Shown here: in pieces, positions 33,931 to 41,875 of the stretch | Numbering within the stretch: position 1 is the stretch's first letter | How the letters are laid out: each line of letters opens with the position of its first letter | NCBI RefSeq assembly: GCF_015477765.1 | Contig: NZ_JADLQQ010000003.1 | Span: 558,001 to 622,000 of the forward strand | Length of the DNA stretch: 64,000 nucleotides | Reading direction: 5' to 3' | DNA from: Nocardia transvalensis | GTDB taxonomy: Bacteria; Actinomycetota; Actinomycetes; Mycobacteriales; Mycobacteriaceae | Program-made: the position numbers and the translations under genes | Notes under the pieces: model-generated | What the model saw: the letters and a program-made list of their open reading frames with translations, nothing else | What the model was told of the DNA's origin: nothing | Database searches by the model: none

Positions 33931-34482
33931 GTGCCCGCCGCCGCATCTCGACCGAAGCGGTACGCCACGACGGCCGTGGTGCTGGTGACGGGCATCGTGG
34001 TGGCGGTGGCCGCGCTGTGGCCGGTGTACGTGCGGCCGCCCATCGATGACCCGGCACCCGCCGATGCGATCCTGGTGCTCGGCGGCGCCCACGACGGCCG
34101 CGAGGAGTTGGGGCTGCGGCTCGCCCGGGACGGGTATGCACCCCGAGTGCTGTTCTCCGATCCGTACGAGCACAGCGCCCTGATGAACCGGATCTGCCAT
34201 GGTGGCTACCGCTTCGCGGTGGACTGTTTCGATCCGAGCCCGCGCACCACCCGCGGCGAGGGCCGCGAGCTGGCCGCGCGGGCGCGGGCGGGTCAGTGGC
34301 GCCGGGTGATCGTGGTGACCTTCACCCCGCACGTGTCCCGCGCCCGCTACGTGCTCGGGAAGTGCTGGGACGGCGAGATTCTGATCGTCGTGGCGCACCC
34401 GCGCATCTCCCCGCTGCGATGGGCATACCAGTACCTCTACCAGTCGGCGGGATACGTGAAGGCGGCCGTGGAGGCTTGCTAG
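33931..34482 (+). CDS. YdcF/SanA-like (DUF218) membrane-anchored protein
   Basis: A 183-residue protein with one N-terminal membrane helix (about residues 12-32), then a DUF218 domain: ADAILVLGGAHDGREELGLRLAR, TTRGEGRELAARAR and VIVVTFTPHVSRARYVLGKC. This family includes SanA and ElyC, which affect envelope integrity and lipid-carrier metabolism, and YdcF. The exact reaction is not known. The GTG at 33931 is the natural start. The stop is directly followed by a dispersed hairpin element. Confidence 0.8.
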   Translation: MPAAASRPKRYATTAVVLVTGIVVAVAALWPVYVRPPIDDPAPADAILVLGGAHDGREELGLRLARDGYAPRVLFSDPYEHSALMNRICHGGYRFAVDCFDPSPRTTRGEGRELAARARAGQWRRVIVVTFTPHVSRARYVLGKCWDGEILIVVAHPRISPLRWAYQYLYQSAGYVKAAVEAC

Positions 34483-34510
34483 TCCCGGCCGAAAACATGC
34501 CGGGAACGAC
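34483..34510 (+). repeat. Dispersed post-stop hairpin element, copy 5
   Basis: TCCCGGC, loop CGAAAACAT, GCCGGGA, then ACGAC. The first base follows the TAG stop of the YdcF-like gene directly. Confidence 0.75.
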
Positions 34511-34533
34511 GCGGGTGGTCCGAATTGTGTGAC

Positions 34534-34549
34534 GTTACCCATCTGTAAC
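34534..34549. promoter_or_regulatory. GTTAC-N6-GTAAC palindrome before the permease gene
   Basis: GTTACCCATCTGTAAC lies about 80 bases before the permease start and partly resembles the TTACY-N4-RGTAA sites, with T for R in the right half. Because of that change I do not count it as a member. Confidence 0.4.
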
Positions 34550-34626
34550 TATCCGGCAAAAGTGACTCTACATTCACACCCGACTCTCGATCTCCGAACC
34601 CTGCTCGCGATGGGCGGGAGTGAGGA

Positions 34627-36276
34627 GTGCAAGTGGTCGACGTGCAAACGCGGCAGGCGAATTCGGTCGCCGCGACGAAGGAAACCCTGGAGGATTACAC
34701 GCTGCGCTTCGCGCCGCGCAGCTACCGCAAGTGGAGTCCGGCGGTGGTCGGGGTCTCCGCCCTGGGCGGCATCGCCTACCTGGCCGACTTCTCCATCGGC
34801 GCCAATGTCGGCATCGCCAACGGCACCGGAAACGCGCTGCTGGGCATCGGCATCTTCGCCGTCGTCGTCATGCTCACCGGATTCCCGCTCGCGTACTACG
34901 CTGCGCGCTACAACATCGACCTCGATCTGATCACCCGCGGCAGCGGCTTCGGCTACTACGGCTCGGTGGTCACCAATCTGGTGTTCGCATCGTTCACCTT
35001 CATCTTCTTCGCCACCGAGGGCTCGATCATGGCCCAGGGCCTGAATCTGGGCCTGCACATTCCGCTGTGGCTGGGCTACCTGGTGTCGACGGTGCTGATC
35101 TTCCCGCTGGTCATCTACGGCATGAACACCCTGGCCAAACTCCAGGTGTGGACCACCCCGCTGTGGCTGCTGCTGATGGTGCTGCCGTTTGCATTTCTCG
35201 TTGTGCGGCATCCGGATTCGATCGGTTCGTTCTTCGCCTACGGAGGCAAGGACGGTAACCCGGTCAGCGTCGCCGGTGTGCTGGCGGCCGCGGGTGTGTG
35301 CCTGTCGCTGATCGCCCAGATCGCCGAGCAGATCGATTATCTGCGGTTCATGCCGCCGAAAACGCCGGAGAACTCCCGCAAGTGGTGGGGTTGGGTGCTG
35401 CTGGCCGGGCCGGGCTGGGTGGTCTTCGGCGCGATCAAGCAGGTGGTGGGCCTGTTCCTGGCGGTGTATCTGATCGCGAATCTGCCTGGCGCACAGGACA
35501 TCGCGAATCAGCCGGTGCATCAGTTCCTGGAGATCTACCGGGATATGGTGCCGTCGTGGCTGGCGATGACGCTGGCGGTCGTGCTGGTGGTGATCAGCCA
35601 GATCAAAATCAATGTGACCAACGCGTATTCGGGCTCGCTGGCGTGGACCAACTCGTTCACCCGCGTCACCAAGACCTATCCCGGTCGACTGCTGTTCCTC
35701 GGCCTCAACCTTGCGATCGCGCTGATCCTGATGGAAGCCAACATGTTCGACTTCCTCAACAACATCCTCGGCTTCTACGCCAACTGCGGTATCGCCTGGA
35801 TCGTCACCGTCGCAACCGATATCGCCGTCAACAAGTATCTGCTGAAGATCTCGCCGAAGGAGCCGGAGTTCCGCCGCGGCATGCTCTACAACCTGAACCC
35901 GGTGGGGCCGGTCGGATTCGGGTTGTCGGCGGTGCTGTCGATCATGACGTTCTTCGGAGTGTTCGGCGAGGCGCTGAAGCCGTACTCGCCGATCGTCGCG
36001 GTCGTGATCGCCTTCGTCGCAACCCCGCTGACCGCGCTGGCCACCAAGGGCAAGTACTACCTGCGGCGCACCGACGACGGCATCGAGCTGCCGATGTTCG
36101 ACGAGCACGGCAATCCGTCCGGCGAAACGCTCACCTGCCATATCACCGGCATGGACTTCGAGCGGCCGGACATGATCGCCTCCGCGGTCCCCGGGCCCGC
36201 CGGTGAGATCCAGTACATCAGCTCGCTGGCCCTGTCGACCGACAGGTCCGGCGCGCACGTGCTACCGCCGCAGTGA
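34627..36276 (+). CDS. NCS1-family purine/cytosine permease with degenerate C-terminal tail
   Basis: This 549-residue transporter has twelve membrane segments over residues about 38-475. The NCS1 opening LEDYTLRFAPRSYRKW is followed by a large hydrophobic core with conserved stretches QIAEQIDYLRFMPP and NVTNAYSGSLAWTN. It imports a nucleobase, allantoin or related compound with Na+ or H+. The final 70 residues are soluble, ending CHITGMDFERPDMIASAV and YISSLALSTDRSGAHVLP. The pattern recalls a zinc-ribbon tail seen on some NCS1 transporters, but most Cys are gone. GTG at 34627 or 34633 may be the start; GAGGAG lies before them. Confidence 0.85.
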   Translation: MQVVDVQTRQANSVAATKETLEDYTLRFAPRSYRKWSPAVVGVSALGGIAYLADFSIGANVGIANGTGNALLGIGIFAVVVMLTGFPLAYYAARYNIDLDLITRGSGFGYYGSVVTNLVFASFTFIFFATEGSIMAQGLNLGLHIPLWLGYLVSTVLIFPLVIYGMNTLAKLQVWTTPLWLLLMVLPFAFLVVRHPDSIGSFFAYGGKDGNPVSVAGVLAAAGVCLSLIAQIAEQIDYLRFMPPKTPENSRKWWGWVLLAGPGWVVFGAIKQVVGLFLAVYLIANLPGAQDIANQPVHQFLEIYRDMVPSWLAMTLAVVLVVISQIKINVTNAYSGSLAWTNSFTRVTKTYPGRLLFLGLNLAIALILMEANMFDFLNNILGFYANCGIAWIVTVATDIAVNKYLLKISPKEPEFRRGMLYNLNPVGPVGFGLSAVLSIMTFFGVFGEALKPYSPIVAVVIAFVATPLTALATKGKYYLRRTDDGIELPMFDEHGNPSGETLTCHITGMDFERPDMIASAVPGPAGEIQYISSLALSTDRSGAHVLPPQ

Positions 36277-36281
36277 TCGCC

Positions 36282-36320
36282 CACGGCCGCAGGTACTTCC
36301 CCGAAGTGCCTGCGGCCGTG
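36282..36320. terminator. Bidirectional terminator hairpin
   Basis: CACGGCCGCAGG etc. (36282-36298) pairs with 36304-36320 over 17 positions with one G-T wobble, between the convergent permease and dcd genes. Confidence 0.8.
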
Positions 36321-36325
36321 TCGTT

Positions 36326-36910
36326 TCAGGGCCGGGACTGGTCAGGCAGCGGGAAGTTCAGGTACGCCCGCGAGGGGGTCGGACCGCGCTGGCCCTGGTA
36401 CTTGGAGCCCGCGGCGCTGCTGCCGTACGGATTCTCGGCCGGGCTGCTGAGCCGGAACAGGCACAGCTGCCCGATCTTCATCCCGGGCCACAGGGTGATC
36501 GGCAGATTCGCCACATTCGACAGCTCGAGGGTGATGTGGCCGCTGAAACCCGGGTCGATGAATCCCGCGGTGGAATGGGTGAGCAGGCCCAGCCGCCCGA
36601 GACTGGACTTTCCCTCCAGGCGTCCGGCCAGGTCGGTGGGCAGCGAGCACACCTCCAGGGTGGAGCCCAGCACGAACTCGCCCGGATGTAGCACGAACGG
36701 CTCCCCGTCGGTGGGTTCGACCAGGGTGGTCAGCTCGTCCTGTCGCTGCGCGGGATCGATGTGGGTGTAGCGGGTGTTGTTGAACACCCGGAACATCCGA
36801 TCCAGGCGCACATCGATACTCGACGGCTGAACCAGCTTCTCGTCGAACGGTTCCAGGCCGAGCCGTCCACTGGCCAGCTCGGCACGAATGTCGCGATCGG
36901 AAAGCAGCAC
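36326..36910 (-). CDS. dcd: dCTP deaminase (possibly bifunctional with dUTPase activity)
   Basis: A 194-residue enzyme starting [17 protein letters not shown]. The catalytic Glu region is [20 protein letters not shown], with [15 protein letters not shown] binding the phosphates and the C-terminal [16 protein letters not shown] closing the active site. It deaminates dCTP to dUTP; the M. tuberculosis enzyme (190 residues, Rv0321) also hydrolyses dUTP to dUMP, and the similar sequence here makes this likely. The GTG at 36910 gives the family N-terminus; an ATG at 36955 would add 15 residues. As in mycobacteria, a UDP-glucose dehydrogenase gene lies a few genes away. Confidence 0.92.
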   Translation of the reverse strand: MLLSDRDIRAELASGRLGLEPFDEKLVQPSSIDVRLDRMFRVFNNTRYTHIDPAQRQDELTTLVEPTDGEPFVLHPGEFVLGSTLEVCSLPTDLAGRLEGKSSLGRLGLLTHSTAGFIDPGFSGHITLELSNVANLPITLWPGMKIGQLCLFRLSSPAENPYGSSAAGSKYQGQRGPTPSRAYLNFPLPDQSRP

Positions 36911-36990
36911 GTCGAAGAGCCTAGTGCCCGGACGTGGGCCACTTGCGGCTGGCATGGAGGCCGCCGGAAGGTTGCTGCGATTATGGGCGC

Positions 36991-37608
36991 ATGCTGCACG
37001 TGCTGTATCTGGTCGGTGTCGCGGCCTTCGCCGCCAGCGGAGTCCTGGCTGCGTACAAGGCCAATATGGATCCGTTCGGCGGTCTGGCGCTGGCGTTTGC
37101 CGCCTCGATTTCCGGCGGTACGCTCCGCGATCTGATCCTGGGCAGGTACCCGCTGTACTGGACCCACGACTGGATTCTGCTGGCGGTGATCGGCGGCGTC
37201 GGGCTCGCCACCATCGCCTACCTGCGGTTCCGGACCCTGCCGCGGCGTTCCCTGCTGGTGGTCGACGCCATCGGGCTGGCGGTGGTCACCGTGATCGGTG
37301 CTCGCGCCGCGATCGAGGCGGGCGCGACGCCGCTGGCCGTGCTCATCCTGTCGGTGATGACCGGTGTGACCGGCGAGGTCGTGCGGGATGTGCTGTGCGG
37401 CGAATTTCCGCCCCTGTTACTGCGCGAGGACGTCTACGCCATCGCGGCGCTGATCGGGGCGGTCTGTTATCTGGGCATGCACTGGCTCGGGTCCGGCCCC
37501 GGCCCCGCGGCCATGGTGTCGGCGGGCCTGGTGTTCGCGCTGCGCATGGCGGCGGTGTATTTCGGCCTGCATCTGCCGCGCCCGCACCGGGCGGGGTCGG
37601 GCGGGTGA
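36991..37608 (+). CDS. TRIC-like/UPF0126 membrane protein
   Basis: A 205-residue protein with about seven membrane helices arranged as two repeats. Each repeat has a Gly-rich motif: [21 protein letters not shown] and [18 protein letters not shown]. This is the UPF0126 (YicG-like) family, whose members were shown structurally to resemble trimeric intracellular cation channels. Ion selectivity cannot be predicted. The ATG at 36991 removes an unlikely polar extension. It is divergent from dcd, with about 80 bases between them. Confidence 0.87.
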   Translation: MLHVLYLVGVAAFAASGVLAAYKANMDPFGGLALAFAASISGGTLRDLILGRYPLYWTHDWILLAVIGGVGLATIAYLRFRTLPRRSLLVVDAIGLAVVTVIGARAAIEAGATPLAVLILSVMTGVTGEVVRDVLCGEFPPLLLREDVYAIAALIGAVCYLGMHWLGSGPGPAAMVSAGLVFALRMAAVYFGLHLPRPHRAGSGG

Positions 37609-37829
37609 CCGGCTCTCCCCTCCGGCGAGTCGGTCATCCACCCCGACCCCCGGATCATCCGGGCCGCCAACCGTGCGCGACCGGACCGGCGGCACGCATG
37701 CCGCACGAGAATCAAGATTGCTGAGCGGTCGTCCGGGAGTCAATAGTTCCGACCCGTACATCGTGTCCGGGTGGCCGGACCTACACTCGTCGTCCCCTTC
37801 AGAAAACCGCTCCCGAATAGGTCGTCTCC
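37609..37829. promoter_or_regulatory. Intergenic region before the MmyB-type regulator
   Basis: It holds the promoter of the regulator gene at 37830. I see no gene and no strong palindrome. Confidence 0.3.
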
Positions 37830-38552
37830 ATGTCGCAGTCTCTCCATAACCTGGGAAATTTCATTCGCGAACGCAGAGTCGCCGCCAACCTCACGCAGGG
37901 CGCATTGGCCGATCTGGTCGGCATCTCCGAGGAGACCCTGTCCGCCATCGAACGCAACAAGCGGCCCATCAGCCAGTCCGTGCTGGGACCGCTGCTCGCG
38001 GCGCTCGGCGTCTACCCCGACGCCGCTCCGGCATTGGTCGCCATGTACGCGGTCCCGGTGCAGCCCGAATCCAACCGGCCGACACCGCACGAGACGTCGG
38101 CCCTCGAGGCCATCGCCACCCCCGCCTTCTATCAGGACGTCCGCACCTACCGGATCATCCACTCCAACGCCGCCGTGAGGCGCGCGCTACCGGGCATGAC
38201 GGCGGGCACCAACCTCATGGAGTGGCTGCTCACCGAACCGGACGCCCGCGCGGTGCTCGCCGACTGGGAATCGGTGGCGCACCGTTTCGTGTATTCGATG
38301 CGGGCGCTGGCGCTGCCCTCGATGCCGCCGGAGATCAGCGGCCCACTCATCCGCGCCTGCAGCAGGGCCCCGGAATGGGACCGCATGTGGAACACCACCC
38401 CCGCCGACGCCACCCCCATGAACTCGGTCACCCTCGTCGACCCCGCCACCGGCGCCCACCAGCCGATGTACCTCACCTCGTTCACCCTGCAGTTCCCCCG
38501 CGCGGGCTGGGGGATGTGGATGCTGAGCCCGGCCCGGGAGCCGCTCACCTGA
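37830..38552 (+). CDS. XRE-family regulator with MmyB-like ligand-binding domain
   Basis: A 240-residue regulator. The N-terminal Cro/CI helix-turn-helix is FIRERRVAANLTQGALADLV followed by ISEETLSAIERNKR. After it comes an MmyB-like domain (residues about 90-235) with TYRIIHSNAAVRRALPGM, LMEWLLTEPDARAVLADW and the final LTSFTLQFPRAGWGMWMLSP. In related actinobacterial regulators this PAS-like domain binds fatty acids or other ligands. Such genes usually regulate a neighbouring divergent oxidoreductase; none is next to this one. The ATG at 37830 is clear. Confidence 0.85.
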   Translation: MSQSLHNLGNFIRERRVAANLTQGALADLVGISEETLSAIERNKRPISQSVLGPLLAALGVYPDAAPALVAMYAVPVQPESNRPTPHETSALEAIATPAFYQDVRTYRIIHSNAAVRRALPGMTAGTNLMEWLLTEPDARAVLADWESVAHRFVYSMRALALPSMPPEISGPLIRACSRAPEWDRMWNTTPADATPMNSVTLVDPATGAHQPMYLTSFTLQFPRAGWGMWMLSPAREPLT

Positions 38553-38572
38553 CCCGGGCCCGACCGGCGAAC

Positions 38573-38603
38573 TTGCACCCCCGGACCGCCGATCTGCTAT
38601 CGT
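38573..38603 (+). promoter_or_regulatory. Probable tRNA-Gly promoter
   Basis: TTGCAC (38573-38578) and TATCGT (38598-38603), 19 bases apart, lie 24 bases before the tRNA. The spacing is at the upper limit for a housekeeping sigma factor. Confidence 0.5.
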
Positions 38604-38626
38604 CTCCAGAGCGCCCGAACGGGCAG

Positions 38627-38700
38627 GCCGGTGTAGTTTAATGGCAGAACTGCAGCTTCCCAAGCTGCTGGCGCGGGTTCGATTCCCGTCACCGGCTCCA
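38627..38700 (+). tRNA. tRNA-Gly (anticodon CCC)
   Basis: The acceptor stem GCCGGTG (38627-38633) pairs with CACCGGC (38690-38696). The D loop contains TTTAATGGCAG, the anticodon arm is GCAGC-TTCCCAA-GCTGC with anticodon CCC, and the T arm is GCGGG-TTCGATT-CCCGT. The discriminator is T, as in glycine tRNAs, and the CCA end is encoded. It reads GGG. A tRNA-Gly near dcd also occurs in mycobacteria. Confidence 0.96.
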
Positions 38701-38744
38701 GCCGAAAACCTTCCCCACCAACGCTTTCAAGCCTATCCGCGCGG

Positions 38745-40166
38745 TCATCTCCTTCGGGGATGTAGACGTAACCGGAGCCCGGTGGGCTTGAGGGTAATCG
38801 TTTCTCGAACGTTCAGTCGGTAGCGGGGGTCGGGCTCCAGGTCGAACTGGTGAAGAACGGCGGCGAGGGTGACCGCGATTTCGTGGTGGGCGAATTGGCG
38901 TCCGATGCAGGAGCGCGGTCCGGTGCCGAACGGCTTGTAGATTCTTCGCGAAGGCAGGCTGCGGAGGTTTTGCGGGAGGAATCGGTCGGGGTTGAATTCA
39001 TCTGCGTCCGGTCCCCAGACCGGCTCTCGCTGTGCTGCCAGCAGCAGTACCAGTACCCAGTCCTTTCGTTTGAATCGGAAGCGGCCGTCGCAGAGGGTCG
39101 TATTGCGTTTGGCGCGTCGGAAATAGCCGGGGCCGGTAGGCCAGAGCCGCAGGGTTTCGTCGACGACGCGTCGCAGGCTGCGGAGTTTGGCGACGTCTTC
39201 GAAGTCGATGGCGGGGAAATCGGGTGTGGGCCAGCGTTGGTCGAGTTCGGTGCGGACTTCGTCGGCGATGCGGGGGTGGATCGACAGGTAGTGCAGCGCG
39301 AAGGCGATGGTGTTGGCGGCGGTTTCGCTACCGGCGACCAGGAAGGTGAGGATTTGATTGCGGATGTTGGTGTCGTCGAGTCCTTCGCCCGAAACGGGGT
39401 CGACGCTGTCGAGCATGAGATCGAGGATGTCGCGGTGTTCGCGGCGGGGCTGCGTTTTCCTCGCCTCGACGATGGTGTCGACGACTTCATGGGCAAAGGC
39501 GAGGTCCGACCGGTATTGACGCAGTTCGCGCTGGCGGAAAATGCGTTCGAACCGGGGGAGGACATTGGTGCGTCGATTGGCGAAAGTGAGTCCTCGCACC
39601 ATCGCCTCGACGAATGGGTTGTCGCCCGGCCGGCCGAGCGAGTCGAAGGAGTGGGAGAACCCGGTGCGGCACATGATCTCGAAGGTCAGCGCGTTCATGG
39701 CCGCAGGGATGTCGACCCATGGCGGTGATGGCGGTGTCGCCCATATGTCGACGAGTTCGCGCACGGTCGCGGTGATGGTGGCGTGGTAGGTCGCCATCGC
39801 CGCCTTGGTGAACGCCGGCGCGAGGATGTTATGGGCCTTGGCCCAGTTCGGTTCACGATTGAACGCGGTGAACAACCCATCGCCGGCGAGGGGCCGCAGT
39901 TTCATCAACACGTGCCCGAGGTGCTTTTCCCATGTGGTTTCGTCGTTGACCTCGTCGACCGCCTGCGTGCCGGAGACGATGATCGACGGGTAGCCGAACA
40001 GCCTCTGCTCGAACACCGGCCCCAGTTCTTTGGCCTGCTCGGCGAGGCGCTGACAAGGTTTGGTGAAGTCGGTGGTGAAGATATCGCCGAGCACTGGCAC
40101 GCGGAACGGCGGATGAGGCAGCGGTGGTGACAGAGTGTCGGCCGACCGTGATCGCATGTCGGTCAC
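38745..40166 (-). CDS. Cytochrome P450 (CYP102-like haem domain)
   Basis: A 473-residue P450 with the haem-binding loop FGTGPRSCIGRQFA (Cys is the axial ligand), the ExxR helix ETLRLWP, and the I helix FLVAGSETAANT. The length, the PHPPFRVPVLGD start, and overall pattern resemble the haem part of CYP102 (P450 BM3) or other fatty-acid hydroxylases, but no reductase domain is attached. The usual His in AGHETT is Ser here. Substrate unknown; electrons would come from separate ferredoxins, none of which are nearby. I chose the GTG at 40166, nine bases after GGAAGGA. The ATG at 40157 is an alternative. Confidence 0.88.
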   Translation of the reverse strand: MTDMRSRSADTLSPPLPHPPFRVPVLGDIFTTDFTKPCQRLAEQAKELGPVFEQRLFGYPSIIVSGTQAVDEVNDETTWEKHLGHVLMKLRPLAGDGLFTAFNREPNWAKAHNILAPAFTKAAMATYHATITATVRELVDIWATPPSPPWVDIPAAMNALTFEIMCRTGFSHSFDSLGRPGDNPFVEAMVRGLTFANRRTNVLPRFERIFRQRELRQYRSDLAFAHEVVDTIVEARKTQPRREHRDILDLMLDSVDPVSGEGLDDTNIRNQILTFLVAGSETAANTIAFALHYLSIHPRIADEVRTELDQRWPTPDFPAIDFEDVAKLRSLRRVVDETLRLWPTGPGYFRRAKRNTTLCDGRFRFKRKDWVLVLLLAAQREPVWGPDADEFNPDRFLPQNLRSLPSRRIYKPFGTGPRSCIGRQFAHHEIAVTLAAVLHQFDLEPDPRYRLNVRETITLKPTGLRLRLHPRRR

Positions 40167-40429
40167 AATGTCGTTCCTTCCGTCCGGGCTGGTCCGGACC
40201 GGAACGCCGGATGGTCGGCGTCGCCGCCTGGGCGGAGCGGCCATGGCCGAGAAAACCAGAGCCCGCAGGTACTTTCGATAACAGTACCTCGCGAGGCGCC
40301 GTCCCGCGTGCGAACCACGGTTAATCTCCGACCGCTCTGACGTGCGGGTTTCCGCCTGTACATCTGATGTTGCCCGACGACTTGCCTTCAGGTCGCGGGG
40401 TGGCCACCGCCGGCGCTTACCAATCGATC

Positions 40430-41752
40430 ATGCGTCTCACGGTGTTCGGGACTGGGTATCTGGGAGCCACTCATGCCGCGTGCATGGCGGAGCTCGGGCA
40501 CGAGGTGGTGGGGGTCGACGTCGACCCCGGCAAGGTCGCCAAGCTGTCCGACGGGGTGGTGCCGTTCTATGAACCGGGGCTCGAGGAGGTGCTGCGGCGC
40601 AATCTGGACCGGAACCGGCTGCGGTTCACCACCTCCTACGAGGAGGCCGCCGACCATGCCGACGCGCACTTCCTCGGCGTGGGCACCCCGCAGAAGAAGG
40701 GCGAATACGCCGCCGACCTGAAGTACGTGCACGCCGTGGTCGATACGCTCGCGCCGATGCTCGAGCGTCCGGCGGTGCTCATCGGCAAATCCACCGTCCC
40801 CGTCGGCACGGCCACCGCCCTGGGCGCGCGGGCCCGGGCCGCCGCGTCGACCGAGGTCGAGGTGGCCTGGAATCCGGAGTTTCTGCGGGAGGGCTACGCC
40901 GTGCAGGACACCCTGCGTCCGGACCGCCTGGTCCTCGGCGTGGATCGCGGCCGCGACAACGCCGCCTGGGTGGAGGAGCTGGTGCGCGAGATCTATGCCG
41001 ATCTGCTCTCCGCCGAGGTGCCGTTCCTGTCGACCGATCTGGCCACCGCGGAATTGGTGAAGGTTTCCGCGAATGCCTTTCTCGCGACGAAGATTTCGTT
41101 CATCAATGCGGTCTCGGAGGTGTGCGAGGCCACCGGTGCCGATGTCACCGTTCTGGCCGATGCGCTCGGCTACGACGCCCGCATCGGTCGCCGATTCCTC
41201 AACGCGGGGCTGGGTTTCGGCGGTGGCTGCCTGCCGAAGGATATTCGCGCGTTCATGGCGCGCGCCGGTGAGCTGGGCGCCGACCACGCCCTGGCCTTTC
41301 TGCGCGAGGTCGACAACATCAATATGCGCCGCCGCACCAAGGTGGTCGATATGGCCGCCAAGGCGTGCGGGGGCTCGCTGCTGGGTGCGAATGTCGCCGT
41401 GCTGGGTGCGGCGTTCAAACCGGAATCCGATGACGTCCGGGATTCGCCCGCCCTCAATGTCGCCGGGATGATCCAGTTGCACGGTGCCGTCGTCACCGTC
41501 TACGACCCCAAAGCGCTGGAGAATTCGCGCAAGGTATTCCCCACGCTGAATTATGCGACCTCGGTCACGGAGGCTTGCGACCGCGCCGACGTCGTGCTGG
41601 TCCTCACCGAATGGGCGGAGTTCACCGCCCTGCGGCCGGAGGATCTGAATGCGGTGGTCAGGGCGCGTTCCATCATCGATGGCCGCAACTGTCTCGAGCG
41701 CGACAGATGGCGGAATGCCGGATGGGTGTACGCGGGGCTCGGCACGTCGTAG
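40430..41752 (+). CDS. udgA: UDP-glucose 6-dehydrogenase
   Basis: The 440-residue enzyme carries NAD-binding VFGTGYLGATHAACMAELGH at the N-terminus. GKSTVPVGTA and EVAWNPEFLREGYAVQD follow, and the catalytic Cys lies in GFGGGCLPKD. The C-terminal UDP-binding domain begins around VLGAAFKPESDDVRDSPA. It oxidises UDP-glucose to UDP-glucuronate for envelope glycolipids or polysaccharide. Length and setting agree with M. tuberculosis Rv0322 (443 residues). The ATG at 40430 is the canonical start; an earlier ATG at 40367 adds 21 residues without similarity. Confidence 0.93.
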   Translation: MRLTVFGTGYLGATHAACMAELGHEVVGVDVDPGKVAKLSDGVVPFYEPGLEEVLRRNLDRNRLRFTTSYEEAADHADAHFLGVGTPQKKGEYAADLKYVHAVVDTLAPMLERPAVLIGKSTVPVGTATALGARARAAASTEVEVAWNPEFLREGYAVQDTLRPDRLVLGVDRGRDNAAWVEELVREIYADLLSAEVPFLSTDLATAELVKVSANAFLATKISFINAVSEVCEATGADVTVLADALGYDARIGRRFLNAGLGFGGGCLPKDIRAFMARAGELGADHALAFLREVDNINMRRRTKVVDMAAKACGGSLLGANVAVLGAAFKPESDDVRDSPALNVAGMIQLHGAVVTVYDPKALENSRKVFPTLNYATSVTEACDRADVVLVLTEWAEFTALRPEDLNAVVRARSIIDGRNCLERDRWRNAGWVYAGLGTS

Positions 41753-41875
41753 GGTGTCGGGAACAGGTACAGTGACCCACACCCGTGCGAGGTGAGGGCG
41801 GGCCCGGAGGCGCTGGCCATCCGCAGGCGGCGGCCGCCGCGCACGTCGTGGAGTGTGAAACGAGATGGGCAGCAG

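Noticed and set aside
34534..34549. A sixth member of the TTACY-N4-RGTAA operator set
   Set aside because: The right half begins with T rather than R, the outer arms do not match, and the permease has no link to beta-oxidation.
38627..38700. tRNA-Gly as attachment site of an integrated element
   Set aside because: No integrase, no repeated 3' tRNA end in the following sequence and no change in composition.
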